The notes under the pieces are model-generated. The model saw only the letters and a list, made by a program, of their open reading frames with translations, had not been told where the DNA came from and made no database searches. The position numbers were made by a program, and so were the translations under genes. From JAMXLO01 sp963812075 (GTDB lineage Bacteria; Pseudomonadota; Alphaproteobacteria; Acetobacterales; Acetobacteraceae): a DNA stretch of 64,000 nt. Below are positions 43,521 to 57,132 of the stretch, piece by piece (position 1 is the first letter of the stretch; each line of letters starts with the position of its first letter). The stretch spans positions 186,001-250,000 of the forward strand of contig CAWETN010000016.1 in the NCBI GenBank assembly GCA_963812075.1. The letters run 5' to 3'.

Positions 43521-44961
43521 TCAGCGCGGCAGCGTGGTGGTCCCCATCAGGTATTCGTCGATCGCCCGGGCACACTGCCGACCCTCGCGGATCGCCCATA
43601 CCACCAGCGACTGACCGCGCCGCATGTCGCCGGCGGCGAACACCTTGTCCACCGACGTGCGGTACTCGGTCGTGTCGGCCAGCACGTTGCCGCGCGGATC
43701 GAGAGCGACGCGTGCCTGCTCGACCATCCCGGGCTTGCGTGGCCCCAGGAAGCCCATCGCCAGCAGCACGAGATCGGCCTTGAGGCGGAACAGGCTGTCG
43801 GGGACCTCCTGCATCCGGCCCTGCACCCATTCGACGCGCACGCACTCCAGTGCCTCAACGGTGCCGGACAGCCCGACAGCGCGCCTGGTCAGCACAGCCC
43901 AGTCGCGGTCCGCCCCTTCCTCGTGCGCGTGCGACGTGCGCAACTTCAGCGGCCAGTCGGGCCAGGTCAGCGCCTTGTTCTCGCGATCGGGCGGCCGGGG
44001 CAGGATCTCCAGCTGCGTGACCGAGGCCGCGCCCTGGCGCACGGAGGTGCCGATGCAGTCGGACCCGGTGTCGCCGCCACCAATCACCACGACGTGCTTG
44101 CCCTTCGCGGTGATCGTGCCGCGTCCGGCGGTTGCACGCGCCTCATCGTCGCCGGCGCCGCGCCTGTTCTGCTGGGTCAGGAAGTCCATCGCGAAATGCA
44201 CGCCGTACAGCTCGCGTCCCTGCACTTCGAGATCGCGCGGCCACTCCGCCCCTCCGGTCATCGCCACCGCATCGAAGTCGCGCAGCAGCGAGGCCATCGG
44301 TAATGTCGCGCCGATCTCGATGCCGGGACGGAAGCCGACACCCTCCGCCGTCATCTGCGCGATGCGGCGATCGATCAGGTGCTTCTCCATCTTGAAGTCG
44401 GGAATGCCGTAGCGCAGCAGGCCGCCGATGCGGTCGTTCTTCTCGAACAGCGTCACGGCGTGGCCGGCGCGCGCCAGCTGCTGCGCGCACGCCATTCCCG
44501 CGGGACCGGAACCCACCACGGCAACCCGCTTGTCGGTGCGGTGCGATGGCGGGCGGGGCTTGATCCAGCCTTCCTCCCACGCGCGATCGACAATGGCGCA
44601 CTCGATCGTCTTGATGGTCACCGGGTTGTCGTCGATGTTCAGCGTGCACGATGCCTCGCACGGTGCGGGACAGACGCGGCCGGTGAACTCCGGGAAGTTG
44701 TTGGTGGAGTGCAGCGCGCGGCTCGCCGCTTCCCACTGATGCCGGTAGACCAGGTTGTTCCAGTCCGGGATCAGATTGTTGACCGGACAGCCGTTGTGAC
44801 AGAACGGGATGCCGCAATCCATGCAGCGCGCCGCCTGTTCGGCCAGTTCCGGCTCGGGCAGCGGCTTGAGGAACTCGCGTCCACGTCCTGCGCCGCACGT
44901 CCGGCTTGTCGTAGCCGCGATCATGCCGCTCGATCTCGAGGAAGCCGGTTACCTTGCCCAT
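43521..44961 (-). pseudogene. gltD: glutamate synthase small subunit, one frameshift near 44881
   Basis: From ATG 44961 the product starts MGKVTGFLEIERHDRGYDKP then RRRTW; one extra base near 44878-44884 then leads into REFLKPLPEPELAEQAARC. Fe-S cluster motif CMDCGIPFCHNGCPVNN, FAD site VAVVGSGPAGMACAQQLARA, NADPH site VVIGGGDTGSDC, and AAGDMRRGQSLVVWA near the end. Removing that base yields the normal 480-residue subunit. It passes NADPH electrons to GltB. Lies 73 bases downstream of gltB on the same strand. Confidence 0.9.
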
Positions 44962-45034
44962 AGACCCTCACCCGCCGCGCCGCGCGCGACCACCTCCCCC
45001 GCTTTGCTCGCGAGGTGCAATTGGCACATACGCA

Positions 45035-49703
<4,669 letters not shown>

Positions 49704-49769
49704 GGTGCCTACAACCGCCTCCGTCGCGCGAGCATGGCTTGACCGCCCGAAGGCCGGGCGGGGCCGCAA

Positions 49770-49990
49770 ACGGACATGTTACCTTGCACTTTGCTGCGGT
49801 GCAACGACGATGGAGCGGCCGGCGCCGGCGAGCCGCCGGGGGCCTGCGGGCATCTTGGTTGCGCTCAAAGTCCTGGTCGAATCTGGCCATACGACGGCCC
49901 GCGCCTGAGCCAAGCGAGGAAACGCTCCGCCACCCAGCGCCTTGGATCGACGGCAGAGCAGATCTGATTGGCCTGCTCTCGCTCGATCTC
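49770..49990 (-). pseudogene. probable IS5-type transposase C-terminal fragment
   Basis: Reading leftward from about 49985 the product gives DPRRWVAERFLAWL, then in another frame GSGAGRRMARFDQDFERNQD. That matches the end of IS5-family transposases (RRWVVERTFAWLxRxRRLxxDFE). Frames are broken, the rest of the transposase is missing, and no terminal inverted repeats were recognised. It lies between the gltB promoter region and the point where the aspT-like relic loses its 5' end. Confidence 0.45.
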
Positions 49991-49997
49991 GACGATG

Positions 49998-51085
49998 GCA
50001 CCGGTTCCTGTTCTCCATCGGCTACCGGTGCGGTCCTCAGTTCTTCCAGGGCTTGCGCAAGCACGGTTTGTCGCAGGCCGCAGTCGCGGCCATCGTCGCG
50101 ACGACTGGCCTCGTTGTAATCTTTCTGGTCGCCCGGGTCTTCGGTAACGACCCGGGCACCGCAGCCGGGGTGATTGCCGGCTCGCTCACGGAGTCCGCGA
50201 CAATCGGCACGGCCGGTGACGCAATCTCCCGTCTGGCGATGAGCGACGGCGCGCGGACGGCCATGACCAATAATATTCCCGTTGCATTCGCGGTGACCTA
50301 TCTGATCGGCGTCGTTGGCGCTGCCTGGTTCCTGGCACAGATCGCGCCGCGTCTGATGGGCGTAGACCTCGCGAAGGCCTGCGCCGAGTATGAGGCGCAG
50401 ATGGGTGGCGGTACTCGCCAGCCGCCGGGAAATCGTCTCTGCCTATCGTTGGATCGAGCTGCGGGCCTATTGTGTGCCTGAAGGCAGCGGTTTCATTGGC
50501 AAGGCGGTCAAGGACGTCCTTCCCGGCGAACGTTTACTCATCGAGCGGATGCGCCGCGATGGTCAGATCATCGAAGCTGATCCCACCACTGTTCTGCGCG
50601 CCGGCGACATTGCGGCGATCTCTGGCCGGCGTGAAGTACTGGTGCAGCAGGTCGACGGTTGCCTGCCCGAAGTTAGGGGACGCGGAACTCCTCGATATTC
50701 CAGCCGAGCGCGTGGATGTGTTCGTCACCAACCCCAACGTGGATGGCAAGACGCTGCAGGAACTGTCCGACTTTCCGTTCGCCCGCGGCGCTTCCTGCGA
50801 CGCGTTTTGCGTAACAGGATGGAAATGCCGATCACATTGGAATTGAGCGTCACGGCCCTCATCCCGCACCTTGTCGGCGTCCTGGTTGGTCATCGCCTGT
50901 TCAAAATGCACCCTGGGATCCTGCTCGGCGTCTGTGCCGGCGCCGGGACTGCCACGCCGGCACTTGCCGCCGTCCAGGAAGCCGCCAAGAGCGCTGTCCC
51001 GGCGCTCGGCTATGGCGTCTCCTATGCCGAGGGCAACGTTCTCCTGGCGTTGTGGGGAACTGTCATCGTTGCGCTGCTGGCCTGA
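49998..51085 (+). pseudogene. relic of AspT/YidE-type antiporter, truncated and internally deleted
   Basis: Homology begins abruptly at RFLFSIGYRCGPQFFQGLRK, without the N-terminal membrane segments. Pieces: SLTESATIGTAGDAISRLAM, TNNIPVAFAVTYLIG, then a shift to VLASRREIVSAYRWIELRAY and the TrkA-C-like part, another shift to LLDIPAERVDVFVTNPNVDG, another to FLRRVLRNRMEMPIT. There the sequence jumps directly to GVLVGHRLFKMHPGILLGVC and AAVQEAAKSAVPALGYGVSY, skipping about 170 residues expected in the family. Loss of the 5' end plus an internal deletion marks real decay. Confidence 0.75.
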
Positions 51086-51438
51086 ACCGGGGACCGCGCC
51101 CCGCCCGGCCCGCAGGCGCATCGGTCCGTCCGAGGCTCCGCAACCATCTGTCGTTTTTCGGAGAGGCTTGGTCGCGTCTGCGGCGGCGCGTGGTGGGCGG
51201 CCGCCGTCACGTCCAAATAACGCCATCCTTACGTGCGCTGTGCTCAGATCTCGGCGAGGCGCGCAGCCAGAATAGGCGACAACTGCGTCCAGTCTCGCCT
51301 GCGGCGTCTCGATCTTGTGGGAACCGCCCGGACAGATCCACCTGCTCTTCAGTCCACGCCAAGCCCCCGATATCCGCGTGGGCTCAGCTCATCGGGGATC
51401 GGGCATTCCGCACGTTCGATCGGGGAACACCGCATTCT
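51086..51438. other. 353-base stretch, no supported gene
   Basis: Between the aspT-like relic and mucR. Short open frames exist but none has a recognisable domain or good start. A minus-strand fragment near 51240-51370 reads WTEEQVDLSGRF and, in another frame, RRDWTQLSPILAARLAEI before a stop; this could be a decayed short gene, but I cannot name it. No obvious terminator. Confidence 0.5.
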
Positions 51439-51915
51439 TCAGCCGGCGCGCGCGCGCCTGCCGCGCGGAGCAGCCTTCGCAGCCCGTCGCTTTGCCGGAG
51501 CACGCCCGGTCGCGTCCGCCGGCTTGCGTCCGAGGCCGATCTGCTTCGCCAGCGAGGAGCGCACCTTGGCGTAGCTGGGCGCCACCATAGGGTAATCCGC
51601 CGGCAATCCCCACCGCGTGCGGTACTGCGCAGGCGTCATCTTATACGCCGTCATCAGGTGGCGCTTGAGCATCTTCAACTTCTTGCCGTCCTCCAGACAG
51701 ACGATGAAGTCTTGCTTCACCGACTGCTTGATCGGCACGACAGGGACAGGCTTTTCGGGCTGTAGCGCCGCCTGCCCAACACCGCGCAGCGTCTGGTAGA
51801 CCTTTTCGATCAGACCAGGCAGGGCATCAGCCTGGACGGAATTGTGTTCGACATGCGCGGCCACGATCTGCGCGGTCAGCTTCAGCACCGTCTCTGACGA
51901 CTCAGTGTCGGCCAT
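51439..51915 (-). CDS. MucR/Ros family zinc-finger transcriptional regulator
   Basis: 158 residues. The conserved N-terminal helix (LTAQIVAAHVEHNSVQADAL, PGLIEKVYQTL) drives oligomerisation; the Ros-type finger reads VCLEDGKKLKMLKRHLMTAY then MTPAQYRTRWGLPADYPMVA; the tail is Lys/Arg-rich (PAKRRAAKAAPRGRRARAG). The usual second zinc Cys (CLEC) is Asp here (CLED), a variation known among Ros homologues. Family members are H-NS-like regulators binding AT-rich DNA. Its 220-base upstream gap is the most AT-rich stretch nearby and may carry autoregulatory sites. Confidence 0.88.
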   Translation of the reverse strand: MADTESSETVLKLTAQIVAAHVEHNSVQADALPGLIEKVYQTLRGVGQAALQPEKPVPVVPIKQSVKQDFIVCLEDGKKLKMLKRHLMTAYKMTPAQYRTRWGLPADYPMVAPSYAKVRSSLAKQIGLGRKPADATGRAPAKRRAAKAAPRGRRARAG

Positions 51916-52135
51916 CTTTACAGCCTCTAACTATGGTCAGGCACTATTACCGCATTATTGCGGCGCTTACCAGAGACCTGATTGCGGCTTAGTCAAGGCT
52001 GCGGCAGCCCGCCTTAAGCGCGCCAATTCAACGACACTTCGGCTGGTTCCATGCAATTCCACCCAGTGCATTGCCGATCGCACTGCGATCTGCCTCAATC
52101 TTGGCCGAACAGCCTCTTCGTAAGGTTTCCCCAGA

Positions 52136-53644
52136 ATGCGCCTGCCATTCCCACTGCTCGCCGGCGTCATCGCCCTCATGCCGGTCGCGCACGCCCAGAG
52201 CGGCGACACGCTGCGGATCGGCATGCGGGACGATCCGGACATCCTGGACCCCACCTTCTCCCGCACCTACGTCGGTACTGTTGTAATGACAGCGCTTTGC
52301 GACAAGCTGTTCGACTTCGATTCCAGGCTGAATATCGTGCCGGTCCTGGCCGCCGGATATGAATGGACCGACAGCAGAACTCTATCAATACGCTTGCGTG
52401 ACGGGGTGCGATTTCACAATGGTGAAAAATTCGATGCCGAGGGAGTAAAATATTCGCTGGAGCGGCACCTGAACGCCAGCGGCAGCTTCCGGCGCAGCGA
52501 GATCGGCGCCATGGACCATGTCGAGGTGGTCGATCCGCTCACTGTCCGCGTCGTGATGAAGCAGGCATTCTCGCCGTTCGTCGCAATACTGACGGACCGC
52601 GCGGGCATGATGGTGGCGCCCAGGGCGGCCGAGGCCGGCGGCAAGGACTTCGGCCTGCATCCGGTGTGCACCGGGCCTTTCCAGTTCGTCGAGCGCGTCG
52701 CGCAGGACCATATCACGCTGCAGCGCTTCGCCGGGTACTGGCAGGCGCCGCGCGTCCACTATGACCGGGTCACCTATCGCATCATCCCCGACAGCAGCGT
52801 GCGTCTCGCCAATCTCCAGGCCGGCACGCTGGATCTGACCGAGCTCGCGCCACTCGACGCCGATACGGTGAAGCGTGACCCGCGGCTCGCGCTGGTGTCG
52901 GTGCCGAGCCTTGGCTATGGCGCGCTGACGATCAATGTCGGCAGCTCCCCGCGCGCCGATACGCCGCTGGGCCGCGACCCGCGCGTGCGCCACGCATTCG
53001 AGCTGGCACTGGACCGCGAGGCGCTGAGCCAGGTGGTGTTCGCCGGCACCTATCAGCCGAACGCGCAGGCGACATCGGCGCTGAGCCCGCTGTACGTCGA
53101 GGAGATAGCGCCGACCAAGCGCGACGTCGCCAGGGCGCGCGCCCTGCTGAAGGAGGCCGGCGTCGCCACGCCGTTCCCGGTGCCGCTGGTCGTCTACAAC
53201 ACGCCGCAAGGGGTGCAGACCGGCGAGGTCATCCAGTCAATGGCGGCCGAGGCCGGCTTTGCGGTGCAGGTCAACGCGATGGAGTTCGGGGCGGCGCTCG
53301 CCACGGTGCAGCGCGGCGACTACGTCATGACACTCGGCGGCTGGTCGGGCCTGCTGGACACCGACAGCAACGCCTGGAGTTTCCTGCACGCCGGCGGCGC
53401 ACTCAACCGGGCGGGCTATGCGAACGCCCGCGTGGACGAACTGCTGGATCGCGCCCGCACGGTGAGCGACCTCAAGGAGCGGCGCGCCGCCTACGAGGGC
53501 GTCTGGCAGCAGGTGAGCCAGGATCTGCCGATCATCTATCTCTGGACGCCACGCAACATCGTCGGCGTGAGCCGGAAGGTGGCGGGGTTCACCCTGCTGG
53601 CCGACGGACTGCTTCGCCTGCAGGATGTGCATCCTGTCCCTTAA
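52136..53644 (+). CDS. ABC transporter periplasmic peptide-type binding protein 1
   Basis: 502 residues, SBP family 5. Signal peptide MRLPFPLLAGVIALMPVAHA; mature part starts QSGDTLRIGMRDDPDILDPT. Typical features: WTDSRTLSIRLRDGVRFHNG, FDAEGVKYSLERHLN, GTGPF-like CTGPFQFVE, and VRHAFELALDREAL. Binds peptides or other amide/sugar ligands; the ligand is not predictable. It is followed 19 bases later by a second, clearly different family 5 protein. Confidence 0.88.
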   Translation: MRLPFPLLAGVIALMPVAHAQSGDTLRIGMRDDPDILDPTFSRTYVGTVVMTALCDKLFDFDSRLNIVPVLAAGYEWTDSRTLSIRLRDGVRFHNGEKFDAEGVKYSLERHLNASGSFRRSEIGAMDHVEVVDPLTVRVVMKQAFSPFVAILTDRAGMMVAPRAAEAGGKDFGLHPVCTGPFQFVERVAQDHITLQRFAGYWQAPRVHYDRVTYRIIPDSSVRLANLQAGTLDLTELAPLDADTVKRDPRLALVSVPSLGYGALTINVGSSPRADTPLGRDPRVRHAFELALDREALSQVVFAGTYQPNAQATSALSPLYVEEIAPTKRDVARARALLKEAGVATPFPVPLVVYNTPQGVQTGEVIQSMAAEAGFAVQVNAMEFGAALATVQRGDYVMTLGGWSGLLDTDSNAWSFLHAGGALNRAGYANARVDELLDRARTVSDLKERRAAYEGVWQQVSQDLPIIYLWTPRNIVGVSRKVAGFTLLADGLLRLQDVHPVP

Positions 53645-53663
53645 GCCAACGAGAGGAGCTGCT

Positions 53664-55217
53664 ATGCGACGCATCTTCGCCCTGGCCTGCACCGCCTGCA
53701 TCGCCATCGGCACCGCACGGGCCGATACGACGCTGGTGGTGAGCATGGCGGCCGATCCGACCGGGCTCGACCCCGAGGCCGTGCTCAACAACACCTCGGG
53801 CTTCGTGATGGCGACGATCTACGACGGCCTGATCCGCTACAAGCCCGGAACGGTGGAGGTGGAGCCAGGCCTGGCGCAGAGCTGGGATGTGTCGTCCGAC
53901 GCGCTGACCTACACGTTCCACCTGCGCAAGGGCGTGAAGTTCCACGACGGCACCCCGTTCAACGCGCAGGCGCTGATCGCCACGCTGGACCGCCAGCTCA
54001 AGAAGGACGACCCCAATTACATCGGCAATACCGGCTCGGTGCAGAATCTGGCCGACTTCACCTATGACCCGGTGGCGTCGTATCGCGCGATCGACGACAG
54101 CACCGTCGAGTTCAAGATGAAGGAGCCGTCCGCCGCGCTGCTCGCCAGCCTGGCGATGGTGTGGAACGGCGTGGTCAGCCCCACCGCGGCGGCGAAATAC
54201 GGCAAGGACTTCCGCAACCATCCGGTCGGCAGCGGGCCGTTCATCTTCCGCGAGTGGCGGCAGCGCGACCAGGTGGTGCTCGACGCCAACCCCGACTACT
54301 GGAAGGGCAAGCCCAAGGTCGATCGTCTCGTATTCCGCGAATACCCCGACGCGCAGGCGGCGCTGCTGGCGCTGAAGCGCGGCGAGGTGCACATCATGGG
54401 CGACGTCGCCACGCCGGCGATAGCCTCGATCCGCAGCGATCCGGCGCTGGTGCTGCTCACCCAGCCGGGGCTGGCGGTCAATGGCATGGCGATGCCCAAC
54501 GACGTGGCGCCGTTCACCGACAAACGGGTGCGCCAGGCGCTGAACTACGCGGTCGACAAAGAGGCGATCGACAAGGCGCTGTTCGGCGGGCTGGCGACAC
54601 CGATGGTCTCGCCGCTGCCCGAGGCGCAGTGGGGCTTCGACAAGACGATGACCGGCTATCCGTACGACCCGGCGAAGGCGAAGGAACTGCTGGCGGCCGC
54701 CGGGGTGAAGCCTGGCTTCCGGGTCGAGCTGTTGGCCTACAGCACGCCGCGCGGCTACAACCCGGCGGGGCCTGACCTGGCGGTGGCGCTGCAGGGCTAC
54801 TTCCAGAAGGTCGGCATCGAGAGCGACGTGCGCAAGCTCGACATCGGCGCGTTCCTTGCCCAGGTGCGGTCCGGCAAGTACCAGGGGATGTTCCTGTCCG
54901 GCTTCAGCGGCGACAACGGCGATCCGGACAACTTCATGGACTCGCTGTTCAATCCGAAGCGGATGCCGGTCGGCGACACGTCGCACTACCAGAACGATGC
55001 TGTCACCGGGCTGATGGAGGAGGCTGCGCGGGTGCCTGACCCCGACAAGCGGCTGGCGCTGTACAAGACCATCCAGCGGCAGATCATGGACGATGCGCCA
55101 TGGGTATTCGTGAACTCGGTCCTCCAGGTGCGGGCGGCGCGCAAGGAGGTGAAGGGCTTCCAGCTCAATCCGACCCAGATGTTCTTCGACATGGAGCAGG
55201 TGTCGGTCGAGAAATAG
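53664..55217 (+). CDS. ABC transporter periplasmic peptide-type binding protein 2
   Basis: 517 residues from ATG 53664 with GAGAGGAG upstream. Signal peptide MRRIFALACTACIAIGTARA; mature part DTTLVVSMAADPTGLDPEAV. SBP family 5 features: YTFHLRKGVKFHDGTPF, GSGPFIFREWRQRDQ, VRQALNYAVDKEAI, DPAKAKELLAAAGVKPGF. It shares only family-level similarity with the upstream protein. The gene ends in a long hairpin, beyond which the permease genes run in the opposite direction. Confidence 0.9.
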   Translation: MRRIFALACTACIAIGTARADTTLVVSMAADPTGLDPEAVLNNTSGFVMATIYDGLIRYKPGTVEVEPGLAQSWDVSSDALTYTFHLRKGVKFHDGTPFNAQALIATLDRQLKKDDPNYIGNTGSVQNLADFTYDPVASYRAIDDSTVEFKMKEPSAALLASLAMVWNGVVSPTAAAKYGKDFRNHPVGSGPFIFREWRQRDQVVLDANPDYWKGKPKVDRLVFREYPDAQAALLALKRGEVHIMGDVATPAIASIRSDPALVLLTQPGLAVNGMAMPNDVAPFTDKRVRQALNYAVDKEAIDKALFGGLATPMVSPLPEAQWGFDKTMTGYPYDPAKAKELLAAAGVKPGFRVELLAYSTPRGYNPAGPDLAVALQGYFQKVGIESDVRKLDIGAFLAQVRSGKYQGMFLSGFSGDNGDPDNFMDSLFNPKRMPVGDTSHYQNDAVTGLMEEAARVPDPDKRLALYKTIQRQIMDDAPWVFVNSVLQVRAARKEVKGFQLNPTQMFFDMEQVSVEK

Positions 55218-55221
55218 CAGA

Positions 55222-55280
55222 TTCACCACAGAGTCACAGAGAACACCGAGACCCGGTGCTCTCTGCGTCTCTGTGGTGAA
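55222..55280. terminator. 59-base imperfect hairpin between convergent genes; TTCACC(A)CAGAG repeat
   Basis: TTCACCACAGAG (55222-55233) pairs with CTCTGTGGTGAA (55269-55280); inside, CACAGAGAACACCG pairs with CGGTGCTCTCTGCG with only a few mismatches, giving a stem of about 27 bp with a 5-base loop. It fills the whole gap between the binding-protein stop and the convergent permease stop, so it should terminate both. The arm shares TTCACC-CAGAG with 22762-22800. Confidence 0.75.
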
Positions 55281-55282
55281 TA

Positions 55283-56131
55283 CTAACGCAGCCGCGGATC
55301 GTACTGATCGCGCAGCGCGTCGCCCAGCAGGTTGAAGCCGACCACCACGCAGAAGATCGCCAGTCCGGGAAATGTTGCGATCCACCACGCGGTGAGGAAG
55401 TAGCCGTGCCCATCGGCCAGCAGCGCCCCCCAGTCCGGCGACGGCGGCTGCGCGCCCAGGCCCAGGAACGACAGCCCCGCGGTCTCCACCACCACGGCAC
55501 CGGATTGCAGCGTCGCCAGCACGAGCACCGGCGTGAAGCTGTTCGGCAGCACATGGCGCAGCATCACGCGCAACCGTCCCGCGCCGACCGCGCGCGCCGC
55601 CACCACGTAGTCGGCGGCCTGCACCGACAGCACCTGCCCGCGCATCAGCCGAGCGTATTGCGGCGTATAGATGATGCCGATCGCGATCACCGAGTTGGTC
55701 AGGCTGGGCCCGAGGACCGCGACGATGATCAGCGCCAGCAGCAGGTAGGGAAATGCCAGCAGCACATCGACGATGCGCATGATCAGCGCATCCACCCGCC
55801 CGCCGGCATAGCCCGCCACCAGCCCGAGCGCGCCGCCCAGCAGCAGCGCGAGTCCGTCGGCCATGACGATCGCCGCCAAGGCGGTACGCGTGCCATAGAG
55901 GATCCGGCTCAGCGTGTCCCGGCCGTACTGGTCGGCACCGAACCAGTGCACCGCGGAGGGTGGCGACAGCGCGTTCGACAGGTCCTGTTCGTAGGGGTCG
56001 AACGGTGCCACCAGCGGTGCCAGGACCGTGAGTGCCAGGAACACCATGGCGATCGCCAGGCCGAATCGCGCGCCGCCGCCGCGCAGGGCGCGGCGCACGA
56101 TGCCCGGTGCGGATGAGACGGCAGCGCTCAT
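55283..56131 (-). CDS. ABC transporter permease, DppC type
   Basis: 282 residues. N-terminal OppC_N helix (FGLAIAMVFLALTVLAPLVA) followed by FDPYEQDLSNALSPPSAVHW and GADQYGRDTLSRILYGTRTA; BPD_transp_1 core with about five more helices and EAA-like loop AARAVGAGRLRVMLRHVLPN. Forms the inner-membrane channel with the adjacent DppB-type subunit; their genes overlap by four bases. No ATP-binding subunit gene follows; downstream are the convergent binding proteins, the likely partners. Confidence 0.92.
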   Translation of the reverse strand: MSAAVSSAPGIVRRALRGGGARFGLAIAMVFLALTVLAPLVAPFDPYEQDLSNALSPPSAVHWFGADQYGRDTLSRILYGTRTALAAIVMADGLALLLGGALGLVAGYAGGRVDALIMRIVDVLLAFPYLLLALIIVAVLGPSLTNSVIAIGIIYTPQYARLMRGQVLSVQAADYVVAARAVGAGRLRVMLRHVLPNSFTPVLVLATLQSGAVVVETAGLSFLGLGAQPPSPDWGALLADGHGYFLTAWWIATFPGLAIFCVVVGFNLLGDALRDQYDPRLR

Positions 56132-57132
56132 GATCGGCTGATGCGCGGATCCAGCGCGGCGTAGAGGATGTCCACCCCCAGGTTCACCGCAACGAACAGC
56201 ACGGCGATGAACAGCGCGCCGGCCTGCACCACCGTATAGTCGCGCGACAGGATGGAATCGACCATCAGGCGCCCCAGGCCGGGCAGCGAATAGATCGTCT
56301 CGGTGAGCACCGCGCCGGACAGCAGCAGCCCGAGCTGCAGCCCGATCACGGTGACGATGGGGATCGCGGCGTTGCGCAGGATGTGGCGCAGCACCACCTG
56401 CGCGTCGGCCACTCCCTTGGCGCGCGCCGTGCGCACGTGATCGGCCGTCGCCGCCGCCAGCACCTCGGCCCGCGTGATGCGCGTGATCAGTGCCAGCGGC
56501 ACGCTGGCGAGCGTGACGGCCGGCAGCAGCATGTGGCGCAGGCTGGCGCCGATCATCGCCGTATCACCGGACAGCAGGCTGTCGACCACGCTCATGCCGG
56601 TGATGCGCGGCGGGTCCAGGCCGACCGGCATCAGGCCGCCCACCGGCAGCCAGTCCAGACCGGCGGCGAACAGCACCAGCAGCATCAGCCCGAGCCAGAA
56701 GATCGGAATGGACACGCCGAACAGGGTCAGCGTCAGCACCGCGGCGTCGAAGCGCGATCCCTGCCGCATCGCCGCCAGCACACCCACCGGCACGCCGCAC
56801 AGGCTGGCCAGCAGCAGCGACGCCATCGCCAGCTGCAGTGTCACCGGGAACGCGGCCAGCACGTCGTCCAGGGCCGGCCGGTTGCTCTGGATCGAGACGC
56901 CCAGGTCGCCGCGCAGCGCCTCCTGCATGAAGCGGGCATATTGCACCCATACCGGCTGATCCAGACCGAGTTGGGCACGCAGCCGCTGCAGTTGCTCGTT
57001 GGTCGCGTGGTCGCCCAGCAGCAGCTGCGCGACGTCGCCCGGCAGCAGGTGCATGGTGACGAACACCACGACGCTGACACCGAGCAGCACGAACAGCAAC
57101 TGGATCAGGCGTGCCGCGACGTAAGGAGCCAC
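56128..57132 (-). CDS. ABC transporter permease, DppB type
   Basis: 334 residues starting with GTG (VAPYVAARLIQLLFVLLGVS) at 57132, immediately after the histidine kinase stop. Family landmarks: PGDVAQLLLGDHATNEQLQR, LGLDQPVWVQYARF, LRGDLGVSIQS, EAA loop RTARAKGVADAQVVLRHILR, and SLPGLGRLMVDSI with RDYTVVQAGALF. Inner-membrane component of a dipeptide/oligopeptide/nickel-type importer. Zero-base spacing to the kinase implies co-translation. Confidence 0.92.
   Translation of the reverse strand: MAPYVAARLIQLLFVLLGVSVVVFVTMHLLPGDVAQLLLGDHATNEQLQRLRAQLGLDQPVWVQYARFMQEALRGDLGVSIQSNRPALDDVLAAFPVTLQLAMASLLLASLCGVPVGVLAAMRQGSRFDAAVLTLTLFGVSIPIFWLGLMLLVLFAAGLDWLPVGGLMPVGLDPPRITGMSVVDSLLSGDTAMIGASLRHMLLPAVTLASVPLALITRITRAEVLAAATADHVRTARAKGVADAQVVLRHILRNAAIPIVTVIGLQLGLLLSGAVLTETIYSLPGLGRLMVDSILSRDYTVVQAGALFIAVLFVAVNLGVDILYAALDPRISRS

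Noticed and set aside
51240..51370. Possible SANT/GcrA-like fragment reading WTEEQVDLSGRF on the minus strand
   Set aside because: The match is a few residues, needs a frame change, and has no start; too weak to name.
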